Source of the DNA: Acidimicrobiaceae bacterium
GTDB taxonomy: Bacteria; Actinomycetota; Acidimicrobiia; Acidimicrobiales; RAAP-2
NCBI GenBank assembly: GCA_027315315.1
Contig: DAHUYG010000049.1
Span: 81,373 to 122,633, forward strand
Direction: 5' to 3'
Length of the DNA: 41,261 bases
This document shows positions 24,827 through 34,925 of this stretch, in pieces. Below the pieces are notes generated by a model. The model ran no database searches and was not told the DNA's origin. It saw only the letters and a list, made by a program, of their open reading frames with translations. Both the position numbers and the translations under genes were made by a program. Every line of letters begins with the position of its first letter. The stretch's first letter is position 1.

Positions 24827-25564
24827 TCAGGAGAGGTGCCGGTAGCGGCCGAGGCCCCACACGATGGTCCCCGGGCGGACGTCGTCGAGACCGAGACCGG
24901 CGAGGGGAAAACCGTCCTCGACGAGCAGGCGCTCCTCGACAAGGCCCTCGGCCTGGGCCTCGCGCCAGGCGCGGGCCGGGCCGACACCCCATTCGTTGTG
25001 CGGCTCGAGGTCGTCCATCAGCACGATCGATTCGGCGGTGCTGAGCGGCGCGCAGTGCTCGATGTCGGCCTTTGCGACCTCGTACTCGTGGCCCCCGTCG
25101 ATGTAGATGAGATCGAAGGTCCGGCCCGGGTGCGCCTCGCTGAACGCGGGAACGGTCTTGGTCGAATCACCCTTGATCAGTTCGTGGCGGCCCGGGAACA
25201 GCTGGTCGATGAGGCCCTTGGCCATGTCGACGTAGTCGTGGTCGCCGAGATCGAACGAGAGGACCTTCACGTCGGGGCGCGCCGAGAGGAAGAGGTAGCT
25301 CGAGTGCCCGGCGTTGAACCCGATCTCGACCACCTCGCGGATGCCCGTGTACCGGCGCATCAACTGCTGGACGAAGACCGCCTGGGACTTGAGCGAATGG
25401 CCCTCGATCGGAAAGAGCCGCAGGCCGTCACCGCTGCGCAATCGGCGCACCCGCTGGCGCGCAAAGCAAGACGCCAGTCGGCGGTTGTAGGGGCGGAGCG
25501 GATCCGTCGGGTCCACCAGCCACCGGGCCTCCCCTCCTAGCACGCGGAGGGCGGCAGCACTCAC
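24827..25564 (-). CDS. Class I SAM-dependent methyltransferase
   Basis: Rossmann-fold methyltransferase of the Methyltransf_24 type, substrate unknown. The core has motif I VVEIGFNAGHSSYLFL, an acidic motif II VLSFDLGDHDYVDM, the post-motif FDLIYIDGGHEYE, and VLMDDLEPHN. From a GTG at 25564 the length is 245 residues. The frame is open to 25720, but the upstream part is Pro/Arg-rich and lacks family features. It is convergent with the FrnE-like gene and marks the end of the housekeeping part of the window. Confidence 0.8.
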   Translation of the reverse strand: MSAAALRVLGGEARWLVDPTDPLRPYNRRLASCFARQRVRRLRSGDGLRLFPIEGHSLKSQAVFVQQLMRRYTGIREVVEIGFNAGHSSYLFLSARPDVKVLSFDLGDHDYVDMAKGLIDQLFPGRHELIKGDSTKTVPAFSEAHPGRTFDLIYIDGGHEYEVAKADIEHCAPLSTAESIVLMDDLEPHNEWGVGPARAWREAQAEGLVEERLLVEDGFPLAGLGLDDVRPGTIVWGLGRYRHLS

Positions 25565-25887
25565 GGTCCGATGTGCGTGGCTGGGAGGCGTTCGACCACC
25601 CAGCGATGTTAAGCGACGGCGCCGCGATCGGATCGGCGGGGGGGTGTCAAAGGGCGGTGCCAAGGGACCACCCAGAGGCCCGCCGCTCACAGGTTCGCCG
25701 TCGAAGCGGCACGCGCCCAAGGCGCCCAGGACGCCGTTGAGCTCTCAGCACAGCTGGCCATGCGACCGACGTACCCTCGCGCCGACACAGCAACTCTCGA
25801 CCGTTCTCGACGAGGCCGAGGCGGACGTTGCGGACCCCCACCGGCCAATGGGGACGGTCACGCGGTCTTGGAGGACGGTGACGGCCG
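25565..25887. other. Gap with no recognised gene
   Basis: This 323-base stretch separates the methyltransferase start from the end of the chaperone gene, on the same strand. Several short frames exist, but none has recognisable content. It is the boundary between the housekeeping block and the sulfur/molybdenum cassette. I see no terminal repeats or integrase here. Confidence 0.4.
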
Positions 25888-26811
25888 TCAACGAGCCGCT
25901 GGAACCGGGCCCGACGGTAGGTCGGCCTCGCTGCCGTCCAGAACGGCTCGAAGCCCGGTGGCGTTCATGCGGGCACGGGCCGCCCACCACTGGCTGGTGC
26001 GGTCGTTTCCGTCGGCAACGTGGAGGTGTTCCCAGCGGTCGGCCTCGCCGGCGAGCCAGGCGACGGTGGCGTGGGGCTCCTGCTCGAGCATGGCCTTGAG
26101 CGAGAAGCGGCGCTCGCCGATCCGGTAGCCGACACCGATGCGGGCGGCGGCCTCGCCCAGGGATGGACGGGTCAGGATCATGGCCGAGCGGACCGGGATG
26201 ACCAGCCCGTCGAGGAGGGCGCTCGGCCCGGTACTGACATCGAGCGGGTCGGGGGCGTCGCGCAACGCCAGCGGACGACGGTCGTCGAGCGCAGCCTCGA
26301 CGGCGGGGAGTTCGTGGGAGAGCGTCGCCCGCAGAAGGGACGCCCAGCGTGCCAGCGGTTGGACGCCGAGCGACTCGACGGCGCGGGTGTAGGCCGGCAC
26401 CCAGGGCCACAGATGCTCCCAGCACAGCGCCAGGCGCATCCGCTCCAACGCCGCCCTCGTCGACGAGGTGGTGGTGTCCTCGTCGGCGGCGGCGCCCAGG
26501 TGGGCGTAGAGGGCGAGAAGGGAGGCGAGATGGTCGGGGTCTGCGTCGGGGACGATGCCGACGGCACGCCAGAACCCGGCGGCCCGGTCAGCGGCTTCGC
26601 CCCCAAGCTGGCCCTCGGCACCGAGGTACACCGACGCGTGCGGTGGCAGGTTGAGGACGAACACCGCGGTGTGCTCCTCTTTCGACGTGGCCCCGAAGCC
26701 GAGCGCCTGGGTGGCGGCCGAGCTCGCCGATGGGGTGTCGCAGGCCGCGGCGAGGGCACCGAGCAGCTCCCAACGCAGCGACCTGGTCGGTGCGACCCGT
26801 CCTGCGCTCAC
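25888..26811 (-). CDS. TorD/DmsD-like molybdoenzyme chaperone
   Basis: Cytoplasmic helical chaperone of the TorD family, which helps fold its partner molybdoenzyme and load the cofactor. From the GTG at 26811 it has 307 residues, longer than the usual 200 or so. The TorD core is seen at about 60-125: EEHTAVFVLNLPPHASVYLG, then GFWRAVGIVPDADPDHLASLLALYAHLG, where the P-DH motif is the family mark. The second half (HELPAVEAALDD, ARIGVGYRIGERR) is less typical. The GTG overlaps the stop of the molybdoenzyme gene (GTGA), so the two are coupled and the partner is obvious. Sense of the C-terminal half is uncertain. Confidence 0.82.
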   Translation of the reverse strand: MSAGRVAPTRSLRWELLGALAAACDTPSASSAATQALGFGATSKEEHTAVFVLNLPPHASVYLGAEGQLGGEAADRAAGFWRAVGIVPDADPDHLASLLALYAHLGAAADEDTTTSSTRAALERMRLALCWEHLWPWVPAYTRAVESLGVQPLARWASLLRATLSHELPAVEAALDDRRPLALRDAPDPLDVSTGPSALLDGLVIPVRSAMILTRPSLGEAAARIGVGYRIGERRFSLKAMLEQEPHATVAWLAGEADRWEHLHVADGNDRTSQWWAARARMNATGLRAVLDGSEADLPSGPVPAAR

Positions 26812-29780
26812 GATGGCGTCGCAACCTGAGCGGAGGAGTCGTCGGTGGGCAGCGCGTAGGTGGCGGGCGCGGGTTTGAGGGGGCGCATCAGCCAGGCGGG
26901 CCGTCGGGTCCGGTCCGGGGAGACCTGGCCGGCGGGCCGGGTGGTGGCCATCCACTCGTGGTAGATGGCCCGGGCGCGGGTGGTGTCGACGGCGATGTCG
27001 CCGTGGGTGTCACCGGGCCGCGCCGGGCTGACGGTGACGGCCTGATGCCAGCAGTGCATCCCCGAGATCGGGTCGGGGTGGACCGGGAAGGTGAGGTTCT
27101 GGTGGACGCCGGTGTCGTTCCACCAGATCCTGGCTGTGTCCGGGTCCTCCGAGGCGTAGGGGCCGACCGACGCGGTGCGCCGCATGACCCAGCTGCCTTC
27201 GGAGTCGCGCTCGAGGTTGACGGTGGCCATGAGACCGCCGGAGCGTTGGTCGTGGCCGGTGAGCTTCCAGCGGCCCATGTGGTGGCTGCAGGCGACGACA
27301 CCGGGTCGTATGCCCTCGGTGATCCAGGCCTTGGCGACGAAGTAGCCGATGTCGGTCTCGACACGTACCAGGTCGCCGGTGCGCGATACGCCGAGCCGGG
27401 CGGCGTCGAGGGGATGAATCCACACCGGGTTGGTGTGGGCCAGCTCGTCGAGCCACTTGCTGTTGGCCGAGCGGGTGTGGATCTGGGTGGGGAGCCGGAA
27501 CGTGGAGAGCAGGACCATCTGTCCTGGGCCCAGGTTGTCAGGGTGGACGTGGCTGCGGATGTAGCCGGGGAGGGCGTGTTCGGGCCATCCCCACGCCGCT
27601 AGGGTCGAGGAGTAGAACTCGAGGCGACCCGAAGGTGTCGGGAACCCCCTCCGCACGGTCCCGTCGATCTCGACGCCGACGGCGCGGCGCCCCTCGGCGT
27701 CGGCGGCCGGGGCGCCCATTGGGACGATGTTGGGGCCGGCCGGCTTTGGGCTGGAGGCATAGACGCGCCCGTGGGGGTCGATGTCGATGTCGGTGAGTTC
27801 GTCGGTGGGGACGGGCTGATCGTGGATGGCACCCTGGCCCTTGATGATCTCGAAGGCCCCGTACCTTCGCATCCATTCGAGCGGGCTCAGGCCTTCGGCG
27901 GCGGCCCGTTCGGGCAGGCCGGGCACGGAGTGCTCGAACATCCAGCCGTAGTACTCGTCGACGGTGAGCTTCGTGCCCGGCGCCGCCTTGGACTCGTGGT
28001 ACTGGCGGATGCCGAGGGCGCCGTCGGGGTCGATCCGCCATGACAGGTCGATCCAGAACTCGTTCTCCTCCCACACCTCCCCGGGGTTGACCTGGCGGGT
28101 ATCGGTGATGGTCTCGCCCATCCGCTCTCGGGCGGCGCGCAGGACCGGCTGGCGGAATCCGACCCACTGACCGTCGTACTGCTCGTAGGAGTGGGTGTCG
28201 TGGCGTTCCGAGGCGTGGCCCATCGGCAGGACCCAGTCGGCGAAGTAGGCCGACTCGTTCCATGTCGGGGTGAGAGCCACGTAGCAGCCGACCTTGTCGT
28301 GGTCGGTGAGGACCTCCATCCAGCTGAGACCGTCGGGGTTGGTCCACACCGGGTTGTAGACCCGGCTGAAATACGTGTCGAGGCGGCCTCGGCCGTCCTT
28401 GAGGAAGTGCGGGAGGAGGAACGACAACTCGTTCTGGGCGAGGGGGAATTCCAGCGGCCAGGACAGCTCCTGCCACACGCCCGGGTGCGGCGGGGTGTGG
28501 ATCGGCTTGGGGACGAACTTGTTGTAGGCGTTGGGGAAGGTGCCGCCCTCGGTGGCGACGGCCCCTAGGAGCGCGGCGATGAAGAATACGGTGCGCGCCA
28601 CCTGCCAGCCTCCCAGGTTGGACGCCGCCGCGGACCGCCACGAGTGGCAGGAGAAGCGGGTGCCGGCGGAGGCGACGGCCTCGGCGACCTCGGCCAGGGT
28701 GGCGGCATCGATTCCCGACTCGGCGGCGGCAAAGTCGAAGGTGTAGCGGTCGTACTCGGCGAGCAGCGCGTCCTCGAAGGAGTCGAAGGTGACCGGCAGG
28801 TCGGGGTGGCACGCCTCGAGGTACTCCTCCCAGTTGAACCAGCGGCGGAGAAAGGCCCGGTCGTGGCGGCCGGTCACGAGGATGTAGCGGGCGACGGCCA
28901 GGTTGATGGCGGCCTCGCTGCCCGGCAGCGGCGAAAGCCACCAGTCCGCGTGGGTGGCGGTGTTGGACAGGCGGGTGTCGAGGACGATCACCTTGGCGCC
29001 GTTCGCCCGCGCCTCGGTGATGCGCTGGGCGTGCGGGTTGAAGTAGTGGCCCGTCTCGAGGTGTGAGCTGCTCAGGTAGATGACCTTGGCGTTGGCGTGG
29101 TCGGGGCTCGGCCGGTCGATCCCGGTCCAGAACTGGAAGCCGGTCCTACCCCCTGCCGAGCACACGTTGGTGTGGCTGTTGTGGCCGTCGACGCCCCACG
29201 AGGCGAGGACTCGCTCGGTGAAGCCGTCCTCGCCGGGACGGCCGATGTGAATCATGATCTCGTTGCGGCGGTCCTCGACGATGGCGGCGCGCAGGCGGGC
29301 GGCGATGGCATCGAGCGCCTCGTCCCAGCTGGCCCGCTCCCACCGGCCCTCGCCTCGGGCGCCCACGCGGCGGAGCGGGTAGAGGATCCGGTCAGGGTCG
29401 GTCACCTGGTTGATCGTCGAAGGGCCCTTGGCGCAGTTGCGTCCACGCGACCCCGGATGCTCGGGGTTGCCCTCGAACTTGCGGACCGCCATGGTGTCCC
29501 GGTCGACGTAGGCAAGCAGGCCGCACGCCGATTCGCAGTTGAAGCAGGTGGTCGGCACCAGCATCGAGTGCCGCTCCGCGCGCTTCGGCCACGACCGGGA
29601 GTCGAGCTCGACCCAGTCGTCCCATCGCTCCTTGGGTGGGAACGCAGCTAGATGGATGCGGCTGGCGCCCGGATAGAAGGTTTCACCGCGTGCTTCGACG
29701 TCGGCTCGCGCCGCCGAGACACGCCGGCCCAGCTCATCTAGATCGGGGGCGGCATCCTCGGCTGAGGGAGTGTCAGGCAC
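26808..29780 (-). CDS. Molybdopterin oxidoreductase, catalytic subunit (DMSO reductase superfamily, Psr/Phs/Soe-like)
   Basis: Large catalytic subunit of a complex iron-sulfur molybdoenzyme, 990 residues. The N-terminal [4Fe-4S] site is C79-x2-C82-x3-C86-x29-C116 (TTCFNCESACG ... GRNCAKG). Cys207 in HTNVCSAGG is the probable Mo ligand, pointing to the polysulfide/thiosulfate reductase or sulfite-oxidising (Soe) branch rather than the Ser (DMSO) branch. Later segments SFRLPTQIHTRSANSKWLDE and DLVRVETDIGYFVAKAWI form the C-terminal cofactor domain. There is no Tat signal before the cluster, so it should stay on the cytoplasmic side. The GTG at 29780 has GAGGAG just upstream. It follows the FeS/NrfD fusion after 17 bases. 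Substrate is inferred only from context: sulfite, thiosulfate or polysulfide. Confidence 0.88.
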   Translation of the reverse strand: MPDTPSAEDAAPDLDELGRRVSAARADVEARGETFYPGASRIHLAAFPPKERWDDWVELDSRSWPKRAERHSMLVPTTCFNCESACGLLAYVDRDTMAVRKFEGNPEHPGSRGRNCAKGPSTINQVTDPDRILYPLRRVGARGEGRWERASWDEALDAIAARLRAAIVEDRRNEIMIHIGRPGEDGFTERVLASWGVDGHNSHTNVCSAGGRTGFQFWTGIDRPSPDHANAKVIYLSSSHLETGHYFNPHAQRITEARANGAKVIVLDTRLSNTATHADWWLSPLPGSEAAINLAVARYILVTGRHDRAFLRRWFNWEEYLEACHPDLPVTFDSFEDALLAEYDRYTFDFAAAESGIDAATLAEVAEAVASAGTRFSCHSWRSAAASNLGGWQVARTVFFIAALLGAVATEGGTFPNAYNKFVPKPIHTPPHPGVWQELSWPLEFPLAQNELSFLLPHFLKDGRGRLDTYFSRVYNPVWTNPDGLSWMEVLTDHDKVGCYVALTPTWNESAYFADWVLPMGHASERHDTHSYEQYDGQWVGFRQPVLRAARERMGETITDTRQVNPGEVWEENEFWIDLSWRIDPDGALGIRQYHESKAAPGTKLTVDEYYGWMFEHSVPGLPERAAAEGLSPLEWMRRYGAFEIIKGQGAIHDQPVPTDELTDIDIDPHGRVYASSPKPAGPNIVPMGAPAADAEGRRAVGVEIDGTVRRGFPTPSGRLEFYSSTLAAWGWPEHALPGYIRSHVHPDNLGPGQMVLLSTFRLPTQIHTRSANSKWLDELAHTNPVWIHPLDAARLGVSRTGDLVRVETDIGYFVAKAWITEGIRPGVVACSHHMGRWKLTGHDQRSGGLMATVNLERDSEGSWVMRRTASVGPYASEDPDTARIWWNDTGVHQNLTFPVHPDPISGMHCWHQAVTVSPARPGDTHGDIAVDTTRARAIYHEWMATTRPAGQVSPDRTRRPAWLMRPLKPAPATYALPTDDSSAQVATPS

Positions 29781-29797
29781 CAGGGCTCCTCGGAGGG

Positions 29798-31381
29798 CTA
29801 GGCGAGCGGGACGGACTGGCCGGCCTGGACGTAGGCGTGCTCGTGGGCCAGAAGTCCCACCAGCGCAAACGGCACGGAGACGACCCCGATCCACGGTGCG
29901 GCGACGGCCACGGCGACGCAGAGGGCGCCGGGCCAGAAGTACCGGGCGAAGCGACCCCGGGTCATCTCATCGGCCGCCAGGTGGGCGTGCGCGGTCGGGT
30001 GGGTGAGGGTGATCTCACCGGTCACGAACAGCAGATGCACCGCCGCCGCCGCGCCGAGCATCACCTCGACGGCGACCACCCCTCGGTGCGGGGAGAAGCC
30101 CTCTGCGAACGGGAGCATGGCGGCGGCGCCGACGAGCACCGCTTGGACGGCGAGGTGCGGCGGGAGCAGCGGGCTCTGCCACAGGTCCCGGGCCTTGGCC
30201 TGGGCGAACAGGTATGCGGTGTAGCACGCGACCGCCAACGCGAGGGGGACGGCGAAGCCGGTCAGGATCTGGCGGGAGACGACCGACCCCGCGAGCGAGC
30301 CGGCCAGGTAGCACGCCACCGCGGCGCCGTAGGCGCCGACGATGAACGATCCTCGCACCAGCCAGCTGTGCCACTGGGGTCGGGTGAAAATCAGGAAGAA
30401 GCGAGCCGGGTGCTTCAGGTCCCAGATGAGCAGCACACCGGTGACGCCCAGGAAGCCGAGCGCCATCAGCGGCGCCGCCCAGCGGACCGTCGGATCGTCC
30501 CAGCCCACCCGGCTGGAGAGGACGAGGAGGAGCGGCACGAGGAAGCAGCCGGCGGCCAGGCCCTTGGTCCACGTGTAGAGACTCACCCGCCATCCCCACG
30601 GGGCGTGGTGGGGGATGTCGTAGGACAGCAGGGCGGCGGCGGAGGAGTTGCGCCGGCCCGGGTGCCCTGACGACACCTGCTGGGCACCACCGCGCCCCTG
30701 GGTGGCCCATGCGAACAGGTCACCGTCGGGTCGCCGGGCCGCCAGCGGGTCGAGGGTCGCCTGATGGGCGCCCTTGTAGAACAGGCCCGGTTTGGTCTCC
30801 TTCTCCGGGCGGCGCACCGTTACGGCGTCACGTTGCACGATGCGGGCCACCTTGGAGGTCGGGTCGTGGAGGTCGCCGACGAGGATGGCCTCGGTCGGGC
30901 AGACCGACACGCACGCCGGCTCGAGGCCCACCTCGAGGCGGTGGGCGCAGAAATTGCACTTCTCCGCCGAATGGTCGTCGGGGTTGATGAAGATGGCGTC
31001 GTAGGGGCAAGCGGCCATGCAAGCCTTGCAGCCGATGCAGATTGACTTGTCGAAATCGACGATCCCGTCGTCACGCTTGTACATCGCCGAGGTCGGGCAC
31101 GCGGCGACGCAGGGGGCGTCGGTGCACTGGTTGCACCGGGTCACCTGGAACGCCCGCCGGACCTGCGGGAAGACCCCGACGTCGACGGACTTGACGTAGG
31201 TGCGGGTGACTCCGACTGGCACGTCGTTCTCGCTCTTGCACGCCGTCGTGCAGGCATGGCAACCGATGCAGCGGGTCTGGTCGAGGACCTTCACCCACCG
31301 CGGCTGCTCGGTAGTCGGCTCCTTGCCTGACGGTTTGGGTGTCGACACCACCGGGGTCACCCCGGTCGGGCCGTCGGTCAC
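29798..31381 (-). CDS. Fused four-cluster ferredoxin subunit and NrfD-type membrane anchor
   Basis: One 527-residue protein combines what are normally two subunits, PsrB and PsrC. The N-terminal 200 residues carry 16 Cys in four sets: CIGCHACTTAC (from Cys38), CNQCTDAPCVAAC (from Cys83), CIGCKACMAAC and CNFC...CVSVC, enough for four [4Fe-4S] clusters. A linker of about 80 residues leads to seven or eight hydrophobic helices of NrfD type (KGLAAGCFLVPLLLVLSS, APLMALGFLGVTGVLLIWDL, VVAVEVMLGAAAAVHLLFV, ending in HEHAYVQAGQ). It passes electrons between the molybdoenzyme and the quinone pool. No signal peptide precedes the cluster domain, which fits cytoplasmic exposure. The GTG overlaps the stop of the MBL/rhodanese gene by four bases. 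Confidence 0.9.
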   Translation of the reverse strand: MTDGPTGVTPVVSTPKPSGKEPTTEQPRWVKVLDQTRCIGCHACTTACKSENDVPVGVTRTYVKSVDVGVFPQVRRAFQVTRCNQCTDAPCVAACPTSAMYKRDDGIVDFDKSICIGCKACMAACPYDAIFINPDDHSAEKCNFCAHRLEVGLEPACVSVCPTEAILVGDLHDPTSKVARIVQRDAVTVRRPEKETKPGLFYKGAHQATLDPLAARRPDGDLFAWATQGRGGAQQVSSGHPGRRNSSAAALLSYDIPHHAPWGWRVSLYTWTKGLAAGCFLVPLLLVLSSRVGWDDPTVRWAAPLMALGFLGVTGVLLIWDLKHPARFFLIFTRPQWHSWLVRGSFIVGAYGAAVACYLAGSLAGSVVSRQILTGFAVPLALAVACYTAYLFAQAKARDLWQSPLLPPHLAVQAVLVGAAAMLPFAEGFSPHRGVVAVEVMLGAAAAVHLLFVTGEITLTHPTAHAHLAADEMTRGRFARYFWPGALCVAVAVAAPWIGVVSVPFALVGLLAHEHAYVQAGQSVPLA

Positions 31382-32736
31382 TCTTCGGCCATGGCGAGGC
31401 CGGTGCCCGCCGCCCTCGACCAGTCGTCGTCGACGTGGACGACCCGCCGGCCGGCCCGGTCCAGTAGCGACGCCGAGATCGACGCCCGGAAGCCGCTGGC
31501 GCAGTGCACCCATACCTCACCCTCCGGCACCTCCGCCATGCGGTCCTCGAGTTCCCAGAACGGGATGTGGACCGCCGCCTCGAGATGGCCGGCGGCCCAC
31601 TCGTCGGGCCGCCGTACGTCGAGGATCACCACTTCGTCGCGGCCTGCAACAGCCGCAAGGCCGTCGAAGTCGGTCACCTCGTAGGTCGAGGTGCGACCGT
31701 CGGCGAGGGCGTTGACCGGGCCAGTGGCCGCGCCCGCTGGCCGGTCGATGCCGATGCGGGCGAGTTGGCGTTGGGCGTCGGAGACCTGGGCGGTGTCGTC
31801 GCCGACGAGGGTAAGCGGGGTGCCCCACGGGATGGTCCAGCCGAGGAAGGTGACGAACGAGTCGCCGAGCTCGACGGAGATGGTGCCGGTGATGTGGTGG
31901 CGGGCGAAGGCGCGCCGTTGGCGCAGGTCGACGACCCACTCGCCGGCGTCGATACGCCGGCGTAGCTCGGCTGGTTCGAACAGGCGGGGCGGGTCGAGGT
32001 CGGCTGCCTCGGGTCCTGCGCTGTTGGCGGGGCCCATGTGGGCGTAGTAGCGGGGGTAGGCGCCGAGCCCGGCGATCAGGGTTTCGACGAAGGCGTCCTC
32101 GTCGGCGGCCACCAGGGCGACGTTGGTGACGCGCTCCTCGCCAACGGAGGAGGCGTCACCGCTCGTCGGAGTGGCGGCACAGAAGCTCCCGAAGCCGTGC
32201 GTCGGGTAAACGGCGGCCGTCTCGGGCAGATCGGCGGCTAGGCGGCGGACCGAGTGGTACTGCGCGCGGGTCAGCTCGTCGGTGCGGTCCGCGCCGATCA
32301 GGTCGGTGCGGCCGACCGCCCCGAAGAGCATCGACCCGCCCGTGAAGACCGCCAACGGGGGCCCGCGGTCCTCGCTCAGGGCGTAGGCGAGATGGCTGGG
32401 GGTGTGACCAGGCGTCTCCAGGGCGGTCAGCTGCAGGTGCCCGGTCTCGAAGACCGAGCCTTCGGATGCGGGTGTTCGATCGAAGGCGACCTTGTCGGCG
32501 GCGGCGACCACGTAGGCGGCGCCTGTGGCCTCGGCCAGGGCCAGACCGCCGGTCACGTAGTCGTTGTGGATGTGGGTCTCCACCACATGGGTGATGCGCA
32601 CCCTTTCGGTGCGGGCTGCGTCGAGGACCCGGTCGATGTCGCGTTGAGGGTCGACAACGATACCGACCTCCCCGTCGTGGGCGAGGTAGCTGCGGTCGCC
32701 GAGGCCGGCGGTCTCGATGGTCACGATCCGGGCCAT
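31378..32736 (-). CDS. Metallo-beta-lactamase/rhodanese fusion (persulfide dioxygenase- or CstB-like)
   Basis: A 452-residue protein with an N-terminal MBL domain (about 1-240), an inactive rhodanese-like domain (about 255-350, no Cys) and a C-terminal rhodanese with Cys412 in VWVHCASGFRAS. The layout matches CstB-type proteins that handle persulfide. Metal residues visible are His55, His57 and Asp59 in ETHIHNDYVTGG, His111 in TPGHTPSH, and His in YPTHGFGSFC. The Asp normally present in the FTGD motif is Gly134 here (VFTGGSMLFGAVGRTDL), so dioxygenase activity is doubtful; a sulfurtransferase or hydrolase role is possible. It sits between the broken SQR gene and the molybdoenzyme genes in one operon. 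Confidence 0.85.
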   Translation of the reverse strand: MARIVTIETAGLGDRSYLAHDGEVGIVVDPQRDIDRVLDAARTERVRITHVVETHIHNDYVTGGLALAEATGAAYVVAAADKVAFDRTPASEGSVFETGHLQLTALETPGHTPSHLAYALSEDRGPPLAVFTGGSMLFGAVGRTDLIGADRTDELTRAQYHSVRRLAADLPETAAVYPTHGFGSFCAATPTSGDASSVGEERVTNVALVAADEDAFVETLIAGLGAYPRYYAHMGPANSAGPEAADLDPPRLFEPAELRRRIDAGEWVVDLRQRRAFARHHITGTISVELGDSFVTFLGWTIPWGTPLTLVGDDTAQVSDAQRQLARIGIDRPAGAATGPVNALADGRTSTYEVTDFDGLAAVAGRDEVVILDVRRPDEWAAGHLEAAVHIPFWELEDRMAEVPEGEVWVHCASGFRASISASLLDRAGRRVVHVDDDWSRAAGTGLAMAEE

Positions 32737-32790
32737 CTCAGGTACGCGCTCTCGGTTGGCGCACCGCCGGCGAGTGGACGGGCTGCAGGC

Positions 32791-34032
<1,242 letters not shown>

Positions 34033-34059
34033 AAGGGTTCGTCGTTCACGCCGGCCCGC

Positions 34060-34071
34060 CATACTGGTGGT
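34060..34071 (+). promoter_or_regulatory. Probable -10 of leaderless GntR gene
   Basis: CATACT (34060-34065) is followed by exactly six bases and then the GTG at 34072, without a ribosome site. The -35 region would fall about 34037-34042, just beside the palindrome, so binding there could give autoregulation. Confidence 0.4.
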
Positions 34072-34839
34072 GTGGCCAACAGGGCAGACGGATCACTGCC
34101 ACTGTGGGAGAAGGTGCTCGAGGATCTGCGGAAGCGCATCGCGACCGGGGAGTTCGCCGACCGCTTCCCCGGTGACCTCGAGCTCGTCGCCCACTACCAG
34201 GTGAGCCGGCACACGATCCGCGAAGCGGTCCGCCACCTCCAGGCCGACGGTCTGCTCGAGCGACGGCGGGGTCGCGGATCATATGTGACCGAGTCGGTCA
34301 TCGACCAGCCGCTCGGAACCCTCTACAGCCTGTTCCGCTCCATCGAGGAACAGGGCATTGTCCAAGACAGCGTGGTCCGCCACCTCGAGGAACGCACCGA
34401 TGACGAGGCCGCCCTGATGCTCGGCCGCCCCGGCGAGCCCCTTTTCTACCTCGAACGGCTCCGCCTCGCCGACGGCAAACCCATCGCCCTCGACTGCTCG
34501 TGGCTCCCGCTCCCGCTCGCCGCGCCACTGCTGTCGATCGACTTCGCCCACACCGCCCTCTACGAGCAGCTCGCCGCGCAGTGCGGCATCCGCGTCACCA
34601 GCGGCTGGGAACGGATCCGCCCCATCCTCCCCGACCGTAACCAGCGCGACCTGCTCCAGATCACCGCCCGGCAACCCGCGTTCGCCGTCGAACGCCTCGG
34701 GCTCTACGACGGCAATCCCTTCGAGTGGCGTCACAGCGTCGTGCGCGGCGACCGGTTCACCTTCGTCGCCCGCTGGAGCAGCGACCAGATCGACACCGCC
34801 TTCGAGCAGACCGGGCCGATTCCGCGCCCGGCCCTCTGA
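34072..34839 (+). CDS. GntR-family regulator with UTRA effector domain
   Basis: HutC-type transcription factor, 255 residues from the GTG at 34072. The N-terminal winged helix (about 10-73) reads LWEKVLEDLRKRIATGEF, then SRHTIREAVRHLQADGLLERR and GRGSYV. The UTRA effector domain (about 90-245) has FYLERLRLADGKPIALD, LYEQLAAQCGIRV and WRHSVVRGDRFTFVARWS. An ATG at 34024 is in frame but lies inside the palindrome; the GTG has the helix at normal distance and a -10-like CATACT six bases ahead. It is divergent from the sulfur cassette, so it probably controls that operon. The ligand is unknown; a small sulfur metabolite would fit but is a guess. Confidence 0.85.
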   Translation: MANRADGSLPLWEKVLEDLRKRIATGEFADRFPGDLELVAHYQVSRHTIREAVRHLQADGLLERRRGRGSYVTESVIDQPLGTLYSLFRSIEEQGIVQDSVVRHLEERTDDEAALMLGRPGEPLFYLERLRLADGKPIALDCSWLPLPLAAPLLSIDFAHTALYEQLAAQCGIRVTSGWERIRPILPDRNQRDLLQITARQPAFAVERLGLYDGNPFEWRHSVVRGDRFTFVARWSSDQIDTAFEQTGPIPRPAL

Positions 34840-34925
34840 CCGGCCAGCTCAGGTGCCCGCGACCGCCTCGGCGGTCACCGATCCGGCCACACGTACACGA
34901 GACGGTCCTTCGGTGACCTCGATGC

